The notes: generated by a model from the sequence alone, not told the origin. Positions 10,067-21,870 are shown, counted from the first letter of the stretch. The stretch is 64,000 nucleotides of DNA from Mytilus californianus (GCF_021869535.1 NW_026262593.1:58674318-58738317), one strand, 5' to 3'. Program-made: numbers and translations.

Positions 10067-11330
10067 TTGTGTACAAAGTAATGCAGATTTATTGAAAACT
10101 GTGTATCAGTAGGCAGGAGTGTCGTCAGCGTATGTACCTTAAACCAACCCTGAATGAAAAAAAGATAAGAAAGATATGCCTTTTCAATAAAGAAAGTGGT
10201 ATATGTGAAGGGAAAATACCTCTAAAATTGCATTGACAATCATACCACATCTTCTTATATTTTTATAAAGGCATTTAAATTAATATGCAAAGTCTGTGAA
10301 AAATACATTTTATTCTCTAAAAGAGAGTTAAAATATATATACATTCACAGCGGTATGGCAATTTCTCTTGAGTTTTCGTTATCTAAGGGATCAAAATTTG
10401 AAAGTGATTTCAGAGTGTCAGAATAATATATTTTAAGATTATGCAACAGTTTTTATATGTACATAAAACATAAATGTTCATCTGGGCCATGAATTGCTGT
10501 TGAATACAATATTACATAAAATTGCAAATTTTATACCTTATTTTCAGAAATGTTGTTTAGCAACAGGACACTTACGGACCCCTCAGAAAGTTGATGGAAA
10601 TGTTAAGACAGCCTGACAATCTGACAATCTCTGCACTAGGGGATCGTATTTTTTCCACATTCTAACCGGACGTGACCATATTTCAATACTTCAATTTGTC
10701 TTTTTATTCAAAATACAAGTAAAGCCGTAAAGCCGTAAAATTGATCATATATCGGTTATATTGATTTCAAGCTACATTGGTGGTCATACATGTACTTTGT
10801 CATGTACATGTATTGTTTGATTTGTAAGATTCCACAACAATAATTAATTGCCATGATACTACTGTAATGATGGTAATTTATTGCAAAATATCTGAATAAA
10901 TAAATTTCCATATATCGTATTAAACTTATAAATTTCTCAAATCATTCATGTAAATTGCAAACGTCGCCATCTTAAGAGGAACGAGTAATTTATAAAAATG
11001 ATAAGATACTCACACAGCCCATAAGAGTATGTCACTATGGATATAGAAGTCTTTGAAGTAAAATATTTCACATTTGATACAGTTTGACACTAAGTGGGTT
11101 TGACATCTTAAACTCTTATAACCATTTCCTCGAATAAATATTGCTAGTTCCTTTCTATTGTCCACTTAAACTAAATATATAATTGAATAATTGAATTCTC
11201 ACTAAATTCTCCTTAAACACAATTAATATTAGGTAATCTCAAACAATGCCCCCAAATGTGTAAAACGTAAACTAAATTACCAATAGAAACCTTCCACATA
11301 AAAATATTTGTTACACGTTTGATATATATA
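10067..11330. other. Intergenic, almost featureless
   Basis: AT-rich sequence. The only recognised item is a very short PLE tail end at 10233-10262 (CAATCATACCACATCTTC). No gene seen. Confidence 0.5.
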
Positions 11331-12073
11331 TGGCATACATATATATTACAATTTATGACTAAAATCAGTAAAGACCCATCGAAACAACATCTGATTCAAA
11401 AATTTAATAACACTTTTAGATATTTAGATGATATATTAGCTCTCAATAATGACGACTTCAGTATGTACACTAAAGAGATTTATCCTGCCGAACTGACTTT
11501 AAATAAAGCTAATACTAACAATGAACACTGCCCTTTCCTGGATCTTGATATCTTTATCTTTAACGGGAAGCTTAATACGAAAATTTATGATAAAAAAGAG
11601 ATGATTTTTCATTTCCTATTTTTAATTATCCATTTTTAGATGGTGACGTTCCCTTGTCGCCATCTTATGGTGTTTATATATCTCAACTTGTTCGATTCGC
11701 TCGTGTATGTAACAACATATTTGATTTCAACGAAAGAAATCTCTGTATTACTGAAAAATTATTACACCAGGGTTTTCGATATCACAAACTAGTCAAAACA
11801 TTTACTAAATTTTATCATCGGTACAAGGACATCATTCGTCAATATAAATCAACATGCAGACGTCTTATACGTTCAGGTATTTCACTTCCAATATTTTATG
11901 GTAATATTCTTTACAAAGCACAAAAATGTCGGCATTCACCTCAAAAGCTAACAAAACCTTTAAACAGACTTATTGAGAAGGGATATAGTTACGATACTGT
12001 TGTCAGGTCATTAAAGATTGCATATTTTGGTATTAATATTGATTCACTCATAGGGTCTTTGCATCGGAAATAA
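11319..12073 (+). pseudogene. PLE reverse transcriptase C-terminal half, frameshifted
   Basis: The first part (11319-11639) contains TFRYLDDI, the RT catalytic motif C with its two aspartates (the usual PLE form of the xxDD box), then PAELTLNKAN and CPFLDLDI. A frameshift near 11625-11650, within the stretch where sister copies read DFSFPIVNFPFLDG, moves the frame. The second part (11654-12073) reads SPSYGVYISQLVRFARVC, then ERNLCITEKLLHQGFRYHK and the thumb-like end, stopping at 12071. The reading in the two frames is otherwise continuous. It is a dead copy, missing the endonuclease and RT fingers. Confidence 0.8.
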
Positions 12074-12715
12074 ACACATTTATTCTAAAACCAGTAGTTG
12101 GCATGATACGGGTTATGTTCTTCTCATATATTTTATGATGGTATGATACTAAACCCCTAACGGGAGGGATTGTACTTGATTTTCATATGATGAAGACATA
12201 ATCTTTCAAACAGTTTAATTGATGTCTGGAGCTGGCATGTCAGTAACTGCTAGTAGTCCTTTGTTCATTTATGTATCATTGTCATTTTGCTTAGTTTCTT
12301 TGGTTACCTATTCTGACATCGGACTCGGACTTCTTTTAAACTGAATTTAACTGTGCGTATTGCTATGTGTTTCTTTATTCTACATTGGCTAGAGGTATAG
12401 GGGGAGGGTTGAGATTTCACAAAACATGTTTAACCCCGCCGCATTTTTGCGCCTGTCCCAATTCAGGAGCCTCTAGCCTTTGTTAGTCTTGTATGTTTTT
12501 TTAATTTTAGTTCATTTATATGTTTTGGAGTTTAGTGTGACGTCCATTTTCACTGAACAAATACAACATTTTATTTAGGGGCCAGCTGAGGACCACCTCC
12601 GGGTGCAGGATTTTCTCGTTGCGTTGAAGACCCATTGGTGGCCTTCGGCTGTTGTCTGCTCTTTGGTCGGGTTGTTGTCTCTTTGATATATTCCCCATTT
12701 CCATTCTCAATTTAT
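11335..12715 (+). mobile_element. 5'-truncated Penelope-like element with long 3' UTR
   Basis: The coding part (RT core to RT C-terminus, 11335-12073) is followed by a 640-nt 3' UTR with a SECIS-like hairpin (12119-12196). A conserved block with GTTTAACCCCGCCGCA lies near 12430, and a terminal tail with GGGGCCAGCTGAGG and CCATTTCCATTCTC follows. The tail recurs at 55098-55358 and 55752-55935. Protein sequence is close to the RT pieces at 22-26 kb, so it belongs to the same Naiad-like group with a different 3' UTR lineage. Confidence 0.75.
12119..12196 (+). other. SECIS-like hairpin in PLE 3' UTR
   Basis: ATGA (12143-12146) is followed by exactly 12 nt, then AA (12159-12160), then CGGG, 12 nt, and TGAT (12177-12180), the layout of a eukaryotic SECIS (AUGA ... 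AA ... GA quartet). The upper stem pairs CCCT with AGGG and AA with TT. A basal stem pairs TCTTC (12119-12123) and CATAT (12125-12129) with ATATG and GAAGA (12185-12196). The lower part of helix II pairs poorly in register, so the fold is uncertain. If real, it would recode UGA as selenocysteine in the upstream RT. Confidence 0.45.
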
Positions 12716-13199
12716 GTATGAGAATACTTACTAGAAGTAATATTCTAAGTTCAAATTTAAGGTAAATATGATGATAACCTATTAAGATGAATTATAGAAT
12801 AAACGTTATTTCATAAATATGAAGTTAAGATTTTATTTCAGAATCAAACTCTTTTATATCATATTTGTATGATTTATATATCACTTCTATTGTTTTGACT
12901 CAAAATTAAGATAATACTGACGTATTTGTTATATTCGCCAGGAAGCCTCGGAAGAACGTATACAGTTCCCCAACTGTTGATAGTTAGAGATTCGAATAGA
13001 AAGAATGTGAAAACACAGATGACATCGCTTCTCTAAGCGGGAAAGGGGGAGGCAACTTCACCAAACTGTCCTTCCTTCTTTCCCGCGTTACACTACTAAA
13101 AATATCCAGGTACAATACCTAAGGTTTCATAATGTTTTTTGAAGGGAAAATTAATGATTTATAATTAAGTTTTTCTGCGGCGCTTTTCTAGAATTATCT
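12716..13199. other. Intergenic, nothing recognised
   Basis: AT-rich with no supported gene or repeat. Confidence 0.4.
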
Positions 13200-13432
13200 T
13201 CATAAGTGTCTGAATGGGGTTTACAGAATAGAGAATAATGGGCAAAATGTACATAATAAATGGCTAAAAGTATAAAGAATAGAGAAAAATAAGGCAAAAA
13301 AAAAAGAATAGAGAATAAGGGGGTGCTTAAATATAAAGAATAGAGAATAAAGGGCAAAAAATTTAATGAATACAGAAAAATGACCTATAAAATAAAAGAA
13401 TACAGAAATGAATGACACCCCATCCAAACCCT
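13200..13432 (+). repeat. Purine-rich imperfect tandem repeat
   Basis: The motif AAAGAATAGAGAATAA and close variants recur about every 27-32 nt, starting with ATGGGGTTTACAGAATAGAG. The same unit and the same start occur at 27650-27885. On the opposite strand it yields spurious Phe/Leu-rich frames. Confidence 0.7.
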
Positions 13433-13708
13433 CTTTCATCTGGAACTCCCAAACTAACAAAATTGAATGCCGAGTATGTATAAGTACTTGCATACATGAG
13501 GAGCTACATGACCGAAAGAGATTTAAAAATAATAGCCAAATCTATCTAAGTATTCCTAAGAGAGTTGGAGCCTGAATTTCTTATAATTTATAAATTTATA
13601 AACGGATAGTTTTAGAAAGGTATGTTAAAAATCATGTCAGGGTAAAACATTTTATCATATCAAGGTATAGAACATCTTACCTTACTACGGGTTATTAAGC
13701 AACACTGA

Positions 13709-14985
13709 TTAATTGATTGTTGTTGTATAACGCCACTTTCAGCACTATTGGCTATTTCATGGCGATATGTTTTAATGGTACTGTAGGAGGAAGTAGGAGT
13801 ATCTTAAATGGAAACAAAATTTCTTGCGAAGAAAGTGTTAAACCTCTTGGAGTAACTATAGATTCGGACTTAAACTTTAGCAGTCATATATCTGAAATAT
13901 GTACACGGACATCAAGACAATTAAATATTCAAAAACGAATGGGCAAATATTTAAACAGACTTGACAGGTTAACACCATACCATTTATTAATTATCTCAAA
14001 TTTAGTTATTTTACAGTAATTTGGCACTGCTGTAGCGAAAAAAAAATCTTTTAAAATGGAAAAAATTCAAGAAAGAATTCTTAGTTTCAACTATGAGGAT
14101 TATGATACTTCATACGAAAAACTGCTAGAAAAATCAAGATTGCCTTCTTTAAAAATAAGAAAGAAAGAAAAAACAATTGCAACAGAAACATTTAAGATAA
14201 TTTATAAAAAAAAAGTCCAAGTTATCTACATGATTTAATTGATCTTAAAATTCAGAACTATAATAATTTTGGATCACAGGAAACAGCAGTATACTCAAGA
14301 GAGTCAGAACTACAATAACTGCTATAATGCTGCACAAACCTGGAATGAGCTGCCTAACCATTGTCGCATGGAAACATCTTTTGACCAATTCAAAAAATTG
14401 CTACAAACATGGGATCCAAATAACAGCTCATGTCAGTGCAGTACGTGCATACAGTGCTTTAATGCTTGTGCTTTTTTATTTTCTATTTTTTAATTTTGTT
14501 TGACTGCTTGATTTGTATAGCTTTTTTGTTGCTATTATCTGCTGTACTTAAAATTCTAACTTATGCTATGTTTGAAGATATACTTTATTTTGCATGCATA
14601 TTTCAAAAATATGACTGAAACTGCTTTTAACTTTTATATGTCATCAATTTATCTTACAGTTTAACATTGTGTTGTTTTCATGACTTTGTATATGTTTTGT
14701 TATTCAGTCGATTTGAAAAGCCCACTAGAGCTTGTGTTTATGTAGTTTATTGAATATCGACTTTTAATAAAAATTTGAATTGAATTGAATTGAAATAGAG
14801 CATCCTGAGAAAATCACCGGCCTTCGGCAGGAAAACTGATAATTCTAGTCAATGAAGATTGAAGTCGAACGCACCTGGCTTTTTGTGAGGGCCTCATGTG
14901 GAAGTAAGCAAGAAGAGAACTAAGTAAGAAAATAAGCACCTGCCACGTGTGAGGCTCCAACTCACAACCTCAATGTAAGCAACAA
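13709..14985 (-). mobile_element. tRNA-derived SINE split by a LINE insertion
   Basis: The left piece (13709-13765, AACGCCACTTTCAGCACTAT) and the right piece (14803-14985, CACCGGCCTTCGGCAGGAAA and ACTCACAACCTCAATG) are the two halves of the SINE family seen at 3009-3241. The LINE at 13770-14797 lies between them. Confidence 0.65.
13770..14797 (+). mobile_element. 5'-truncated non-LTR retrotransposon (LINE), ORF2 C-terminus and 3' UTR
   Basis: Three frames follow one another (13770-14019, 14056-14235, 14239-14490) and read VKPLGVTIDSDLNFSSHISE, then RQLNIQKRMGKYLNRLDRLT, then KMEKIQERILSFNYEDYD, then AAQTWNELPNHCRMETSF. Leu-Gly-Val-x-Ile-Asp-x-x-Leu-x-Phe-x-x-His and the Lys-Ile-Gln-Glu-Arg block followed by Trp-Asn-x-Leu-Pro are the C-terminal region of CR1/jockey-type ORF2 proteins, past the RT core. 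Internal stops and shifts make it a pseudogene. It ends in repeats of TTGAA (14773-14797), the short microsatellite tail usual for such LINEs. Clade assignment is tentative. Confidence 0.75.
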
Positions 14986-15244
14986 GTATTTTGAATTATT
15001 CTATTGAAGGTTACGTTGAGATTATTCTGTAGATAATTTTAGGAGAAAGTTATCGTTACATATGAATACAAAGATATAGGTAAACGGCAATTAGCCAGCA
15101 CACCAAGAACATAATCAAACCAAAAAGACTCTTAAAAAGTACACATAGAGTTTTCAATAAAAGAAAATTTCTTAAACTACATCTTAAATTTTAAATGAAG
15201 AGGTTATTTGTCCGGCCAATGCAGTGCGTAGGTTTTGTAATCAA

Positions 15245-15745
15245 CAACGCATGGTATATTATCTCCTGAAACAGTCATACTAGTTAATATCTTGAAAGCG
15301 ATACATGTTTTTAGTTATGTATTTAATAATTAAAATTTAATATACTATCAATATTTGTGCCTATAAAGACAATATTCAAAGATATTACTACACTTTAAGA
15401 TGATTAACCTTTAAGGAAATGTTTATTCAAAGGAAAACTGAGCTTATACGGATCGTATCTTAATTAACGAGCTATATAAACAACATCACCGTTAACATAA
15501 TAATGTGATAATCTATTTGTTATAATATGTGAACACGTACATCCAAGCTGCCATACTAAATATTTTTACATGTATCTATAAAAAAAATTAGTAAAAGTTT
15601 TTTTTATGTATTTGTATGGTAACGAAATCCCTGAGTCAATAATTTACCCGTTGTACGTGACAATTTTCGGTCTTTGAATTTCAAAACATCTCTTGCATTA
15701 CTAAATTTATTTTGAATATACCAAGAATTTAATCATTTTTTTCGA
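15245..15745 (-). mobile_element. Degenerate PLE RT C-terminal remnant
   Basis: On the minus strand TTGKLLTQGFRYH (near 15620-15670) and ISLNIVFIGTNIDSI (near 15340-15390) match the blocks KLLxQGFRYHKLL and RSLNIVFIGTNIDFV of the copies at 11.3 and 23.0 kb. The stretch between is eroded by stops and indels. No coding capacity is left. Confidence 0.6.
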
Positions 15746-15872
15746 AATTCTAAGGATTTTCTACCCCAGTGATAGATGACCTTAGCTGTATTTGGCAAAA
15801 ATTTCGGAATTTTGGGTCCTCAATGCTCTTCAACATCGTACTTTATTCGGCCTGTTTGACCTTTTTTTGTTT

Positions 15873-15920
15873 CAAGCGTCACTGATGAGTCTTTTGTAGG
15901 CGAAACGCGTATCGGGCGTA
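15873..15920 (+). ncRNA. Hammerhead-ribozyme-like motif (type I layout)
   Basis: The invariant core is present: CTGATGA (15882-15888), a short stem II (GTC pairing with GGC), then GAAA (15902-15905). Stem I GCGTCA (15876-15881) pairs with GGGCGT (15914-15919) except at the pair next to the core. A candidate cleavage triplet ATC ends at 15913. Stem III is minimal, as in PLE and retrozyme hammerheads, and one of its pairs (C with A) is broken here. It is probably a decayed ribozyme from a small mussel retrozyme or PLE repeat. Confidence 0.6.
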
Positions 15921-16341
15921 CACAATTTCATTCCTGGTATCTATGATGAGTTTATTCACATTATTATATCTTGTTTGAGGAACAAGAAGACACCAATGTA
16001 GCAATTAAAATTATAAGTCGAAGGACATAAAAAGCCAAGACTAACGGAAAAAGACAATAAGGTAAACACTAGTCTAAAACACTGGAAAATAAAGACTTAG
16101 ATACAAGACGCCACTTTAACACTGGTGTGATATCGTGTGCTTTTAGCTGTGCATGTTCACGTATCTTAGCTGGTCATGACAATCAGATAGTTATAGCACT
16201 GTATGTGTGTGTTCAGCTTAGAATATAATATTATCAACCCTAATTGGCAATACGAATAATTTATTATATATCATGCCTGCAAATCCTCTCCGATCGGCAC
16301 TGTATTAGTCTCTGATTATTTGTCTCTGATTTTAATAAGTA

Positions 16342-16346
<5 letters not shown>

Positions 16347-16386
<40 letters not shown>
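16347..16386. repeat. (AT)n microsatellite
   Basis: About 20 uninterrupted AT units. Confidence 0.95.
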
Positions 16387-16389
<3 letters not shown>

Positions 16390-16390
<1 letters not shown>

Positions 16391-19300
16391 ACCATTATTG
16401 AAGATACTGAAAATGAGCTTACATATTCATCTTCTAGCTTCTTACCACTTCATTGGTAGATCATAAATAAACAAGTTTAACCAAGCTTGATTCGATATCA
16501 TAAAAGTAGTACACTGAGTTACTTTGCAGTAACTGCACGTCAATCATACTTTGTTACTGTAATATTCATTATTATTTTATTTGTCTTGAAACAGTGTTTT
16601 AACTTCTGTAATATGGATTGATTTTTTGAGTAGATTTATGTTTTACGTTTTCTGTACACATTTTTAGCCCACCTGGCCCATAGGGCCACAAAACATTACA
16701 CAGAAACTAAGAATTGAGCACTATAACATCTATCTCAGAATAAGTAAAATCTATATCATCCAAATCTCAGTTTTCAAGGTGCAGAAAAAAAACCAGGTGT
16801 CTTCTATTCCGTCCGCAATATTGGGGGAAAGTAAAATCTAAATTTAGAACCATGACCTATAATTGTTAACTTTTTATACATTGTGACTTGGATAGAGACT
16901 TGTCTCATTGGCACTCATACCACCTCATTCTTCTTATTTATATTGAAACTGAAACTACACATGTATGATAAAAATAGAACATGTTATTTTTTTTCTTTAT
17001 CAAATTTCAATTTCGAAGGGATAACGAAATGTGTTATCTTTTGTTGTGCTTTTGTGTCATTCAGAAGTAGTGAATACAATTTTGAAGTAAAATTTTTCTT
17101 CTCAAGTCTCAATTGAAGATTATGATAGAATAACGTATAAGAGTATAGGGTTGGGGAAGAAGGGGAGGGGGTGAAGAAAATAATGTATACAATATCGGGG
17201 CCTTTTATAGCCGACTATACGGTATGGATTTTTCTCATTGTTGAAGGCCGTATGGTTGCCTATAATAATTGCTTACATCCACTTCATTTAAGGTAGCTGG
17301 GGTGTCGAAATGTTCGACGATAGATTTTCTTAAACTTCTGTAAAAGAAATTCTGGGTCAATGTAATTTCAAATTTCAATATAAAAACTGGGTATCACGGA
17401 CCTTGTTTTTTCGTAATAATACATTCAAATTAACGAAATTTGGGTTATTTTATATTGTTTATATAGGGGAAACTTTATTTTTCCTTATCGAGGAAACATT
17501 AAACGATACAATTGGCTAAAATTCGATGAGAGAATTGCTTTTCATTAATACTTCTGAAATATAAAATAAAAATAGGGGGTCATGGGCCTTATTTTCTTGA
17601 AAAAAATCCCTAAAATATTTAGATTGACTTTACGACACTTAATTTTTTTGATAGTTTAATCTTTAAATTTCAAGTTTTAAGTATTTTGTTGTATATTGAA
17701 TGATACTTGGTGAAATATTTTTTAAACTAAAAAAATATTTTTGCAACATGACCAGAACGGACGCTCAGAAAAGACACCCGATTTACCTCAAACTGTGGCA
17801 GATAGTTGTCTCATTTGCAATCATACCACATCTCCTTATTTTTATATATATCAACAAAAAAGCAATTCATTTGCATTATATACAGGCACAATTCGTATGG
17901 CACTACACTAGGTAAACTCGTTGAGCATTACATTATGAACAGTCTCCTTGCATTACACTAGGTATATTCTAATAAAATTACACTAGGTAAGGCATAACGC
18001 TGGGAATGATCGGTGCTACGAGAAGTTATATACAAAAACTCCGATCTGTTTTATTTTGCTTAAATTCATATGCGGGTTCTTCTTTTGACCTTATTACAGC
18101 CATACAAATTCTCAAGATAATATGCAGATGCAGTTTTCCTATTTTTCGGATGTGGATTTAACAAATAATGGTACAAGAAATTATTTCCTCTTTTACTATA
18201 ACTCCAGCAAACATTATATCATGCTTTGTCGTGTAATTAAAGAAAAGGGAAAGCGATTGAGACAGGACATTTTAAAATAAAATTGCAGAGTTGTGTCACG
18301 TGCACGGGTGTGAACCTGACAAATAGAATGGTTTTTTTGTGCAATACCTCGAATAGCACCGGAAATGGTGAGGATGACAAGATGCAGATAATTATATTAA
18401 CTTTTTCTAAATACAAACACGCAGAAATAAGATTTAAAAAAAGACGTTATACGCGATCCCAATATTATATCCGATTATTTAAATATGTATAGAATCATTC
18501 TGTCAACGCTGTGTTAACCGGGACAATTTCAAACTCGATATTTGATTCATGAAAGTTAGAACAATACAAGCATTTCAAAAAAGATGTGTAACCCTGTTTA
18601 ATTTAGAAAAGATGGAGTTAAAGTCTATACAGTAACTTTCTTTCACTTGCAGTATATTTATTTGCCAATTTGCATTTTTTTTGGCCGTAGAAATATCCTA
18701 AAAAAATTAGTCAGTTTATTTCCTTATCAATTGATTACGCTTCAGCATTTGCAATAATTAGGAAAATGGGTTATACACACTCACGATTTTGTTACGACAC
18801 TGGACGGTATAATAGCGTTATATAGAGTAGAAATTGTTGTGACGTTACAGTGGACATCAATAACGTCGCCGAATATTTTTTATTTTTTCCGCTTAAAATC
18901 AAACTTTTACAGGATATAGCTTGAAAACTAGCTTAGGACTTTCTTTGCACCAATGGATTCGTCGTTCATTTTTGAATCGTATATCGATTTTCTAAAAAAA
19001 AATCTGTGGACCAACGAAATAAAAAATCTTGAAAAAGTAAAAATATCTGCCTATTTTTATGATTTTCCCTATATAACCTTTGTATTTTTGACGTATCATG
19101 CTGTTAATTTCAACAGCTTGTATCTGAAAAACGAAAACGGTTACCCCCTTTTTTATTTTATTTTCTGATGTATTTTTACAAGCAGAATCCATATGTAAAA
19201 TTAAAAAAAATTCTGTGGAGTAGTTAATTACGCAATCTTCGCCTTTATGACCTGAGATCATCCCGAGTTTTTGGTGGGGTTCGTGTTGCTCAGTCTTTAG

Positions 19301-20180
19301 TTTTTCTATGTTGTGTTTTGTGTACTATGGTTTGTCTGTTTGTCTTTTTCTTTTCAGCCATGGCGTTGTCAGTTTATTTTCGACTTATGAGTTTGAGTCC
19401 CTTTGGTATCTTTCGCCCCTCTTTTATGACGATTTTCACCATTTTTTTGCGTTTTTGTCTAATATCTTATAAACAAAATATATAGATAAAAACTTACATA
19501 AGTAAAAAGGATGAAGCAATACAAGATCTTCTAGAACGTATAATGGCCGAAATTGTCAGTCGACTCCCTCATGGAATATTGCTCTTTAATAACGATTTTT
19601 ACCCATTTTAAGTGTTTTTTTCCTATTACCTTGAAAACCAGAATAAATAGATAGACACTTTTACTATAAAATATGATCAGCAAATTATTATAAGATATAC
19701 TATTAAGTCAACATGGCCAAAATCGTCAGTAGACTCCTTATTGGAATTCTTTCTCTTTATTGACAAGTTTTATCATTTTTTTGCGTTTTTGCTTATTATC
19801 TTGAAAATTAAGAAAGATAGAAAGACACTTCAATAAGCAAAAATGATCAACAAGATCAGATGGACGAATAAGTCAATTCAAAATTTTGTGTTGAAATCGC
19901 AAGTACTTTTTGTCGAAGGTATTGCCCTTAAAGGACGATTTTCTTTACCCTTTTTTGTGTTTTTGGCAAAAACTAAAGAAGAAAGAGATTAACTGTAAAC
20001 ATAAAACATAAAACATTATCAGCAATACAAGATCAACAAAAAAGAGATTTTTGTCATGAGTTATATCCTGTTCTACAATGTTGTAGAGTGTCCTTTTTTG
20101 AATATGCAATTAGACCTAGGTGATCGACATAGGCTCTTATGAGCCGCTAGTTTTCATTCAATTCAACGAGATGAAAACAT
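16390..20180. other. Intergenic stretch with scattered repeat fragments
   Basis: No gene is supported. PLE tail fragments lie at 16855-16945, 17197-17290 and 17797-17850 (all plus, sharing CATACCAC and TTTTATAGCCGACTATACGG blocks with the tail at 26.6-26.9 kb). A different retroelement tail lies at 19250-19435. The segment 19440-20050 repeats a weak motif with TTTTTTGCGTTTTTG and ATCAACAA at intervals of roughly 300 bp. Confidence 0.5.
19250..19435 (+). mobile_element. Retroelement 3' tail (family of 33955-34600)
   Basis: GAGATCATCCCGAGTTTTTG, GGTTCGTGTTGCTCAGTC, GCCATGGCGTTGTCAG and CCTTTGGTATCTTTCGCC recur, inverted, at 33960-34140, 36537-36712 and 55560-55735. Confidence 0.65.
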
Positions 20181-20184
20181 AGAA

Positions 20185-20725
20185 CAAACCTTTTTTCATG
20201 TTAAGGGATTTTTTCTTAATGAGATTATGAAGCAAAGTGGTATATAGGGTATAACCATCAAAACTTTGAACAGATTTGAAATATCAATATGAGCATGCAA
20301 TTTATCAAGTACTTCCGACGAACTGTTGACACTTCAAAAGTAATTAATTCCACTATCTTCAAATGCCTTATTTGAACAATTTATTACCAGATTTTTTATT
20401 GTACCAAGTGTAGTAGTAAGTAGAATGGACAGTTTAGTAGTGACACAATGGCTTGAAGACGAAATAAATCAATATTTGTAAGGTGTTTTGTGCAGCTTCG
20501 GAAGCCAGTACATAGTTGGAACTTTCATGTTATTCGGTTCTTCTTGTAAAGAGGTAGCTTAAAGTTTATGTTTGTTACAAATGTCATTTTCCGAAAATAT
20601 AGTCAGTTGTAATGTTGGTCAATTCGAGAAATAGGGCTATAATGGTTGTTGTTATGAGTAAAATGTTCTTTAAATATGTTTAATACGAATATCAACTATG
20701 TTCATTACTGAATTGAAAAAAAGAA
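20185..20725 (-). mobile_element. PLE fragment: linker and partial RT, decayed
   Basis: On the minus strand VMNIVDIRIKH (linker, near 20700) is followed by MKVPTMYWLPKLHKTPYKY (near 20500), then SGINYF and SSSEVLDKL, then a trace of LYTTLLHNLIKKK. The order matches the RT fingers/palm of the copies at 22-26 kb with an internal deletion that removed the ADKAANN block. It lies head to head with the next fragment. Confidence 0.7.
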
Positions 20726-20732
20726 TCTAAAA

Positions 20733-21870
20733 AGTTTTGTCAGCTTTTTCTCGTGTTATCCATTTCGTGGAACATCTATACCGCTTCCGAAAACCTAAGA
20801 AATTCAAAAGTATAATTTACCAACATTTAGGTAAACACAATCACAATATTAAATTTATAAGATTCCAACCACTCGAAACGATCCAGAAACAACAAGGGCA
20901 ATCGCATAAACAATTTGAAGATTCCCGTAAAATTATCGAACTGTCTTGGATTAAACGACTGCAGACAGCATATCACCTGGGTCTAAATGACAATATACTG
21001 GGACAAAGGAACATATATAAAACTTCTTCTATTGGTATCATGAATATTGTTGATAAAAGACAACGTAATTATAGGTCTCATGGCAAACGTATCAATCGAA
21101 ATCAGCGAATTATACATCGTATAAATTATACACTTGATGATCTCCTATCTATATTTAAAAACAATGGTAGGCATCAGTTATTATGTAAACTGGGTCAAAT
21201 ACCAATTAGTAAATTACATGATATTTTCAAGGAGTGTGACACAATCTCGTTCTTCAGAGTGGGCACTCTATGAATATTCGCGTATAATTACAGCTTTTTG
21301 CCACCATTGGCTGTTCCCGCGTATCGATAAACCTGAAGATCATAAACGGCATTTTCTGAAAATTAAATATATTAACAGAAGTATTGATTTCATCAACTTA
21401 TCGAGTATATTCAATGACTCTACCATTCAAAACTTTATACCTCCCTATTTTGATAACACAGAACCACCTATTATTTCGTACACATACAAAAAAACCAGCA
21501 GAAATTTAATTTTTAATTATACGTCAGTAACATCAGACGTCATTGTAGAAAATAATACTCCTCTAACTTGAGACTGTGAATCGTCGAGTTTTAGATATGA
21601 TCTCTATGGCCATGTTATTACGGGGGACCCCAATATCGTTCAAGACTTAGAGGTTAAAAACTTTTTGAAAAAAGGACTTAAATATCGTCCTCCGTCTAAA
21701 ATAGATTGGAAACAGTGTCGTCAGGTCACAAAAGACTCTATTTCATCATATTGTAAAAATTGGTGTAAACGGGAAAAATCTGATAAAAAAACCTCTTGAT
21801 TCTTATTTCAATAAATGTATGAATGTTGTGGATATTCGGTTACACATTTTGAAAATAATTCAAAAATAAA
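20733..21870 (+). mobile_element. PLE 5' half: N-terminal endonuclease end, CxC linker
   Basis: Coding from 20737 reads RFRKPKKFKSIIYQHLGKHN and WIKRLQTAYHLGLND (second half of a GIY-YIG domain followed by the usual Trp-x-x-x-Leu-x-Thr-x-x-Pro/His-x-Gly-Leu-Asn). A long linker, an in-frame TGA at 21569, and DCESSSFRYDLYGHVITGDP come next, then NWCKREKSDKK and YFNKCMNVVDIRL. Endonuclease before the RT with a CxC-type linker is the permuted order described for Naiad PLEs. The RT is absent; the piece stops where the inverted copy 21895-24690 begins. It has frameshifts near 21240 and 21790. Confidence 0.75.
20737..21850 (+). pseudogene. Naiad-like PLE N-terminal ORF with TGA at the CxC motif
   Basis: Frames 20737-21273 and 21134-21571 are joined by a shift near 21240 (the sequence reads on as EYSRIITAFCHHWLF). 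The second frame ends at TGA 21569-21571, but the same frame then continues for more than 70 codons as DCESSSFRYDLYGHVITGDP and GLKYRPPSKIDW to 21798. The TGA occupies the first Cys position of the CxC linker motif (TGA-Asp-Cys), followed by the Gly-His-Val-x-Thr-Gly-Asp signature. A one-base shift in an A-run near 21790 then restores PLDSYFNKCMNVVDIR. The TGA may be selenocysteine (see findings) or simple decay. Confidence 0.7.

Noticed and set aside
13151-13493. Phe/Leu-rich minus-strand frames resembling membrane proteins
   Set aside because: They are the complement of the purine-rich tandem repeat.
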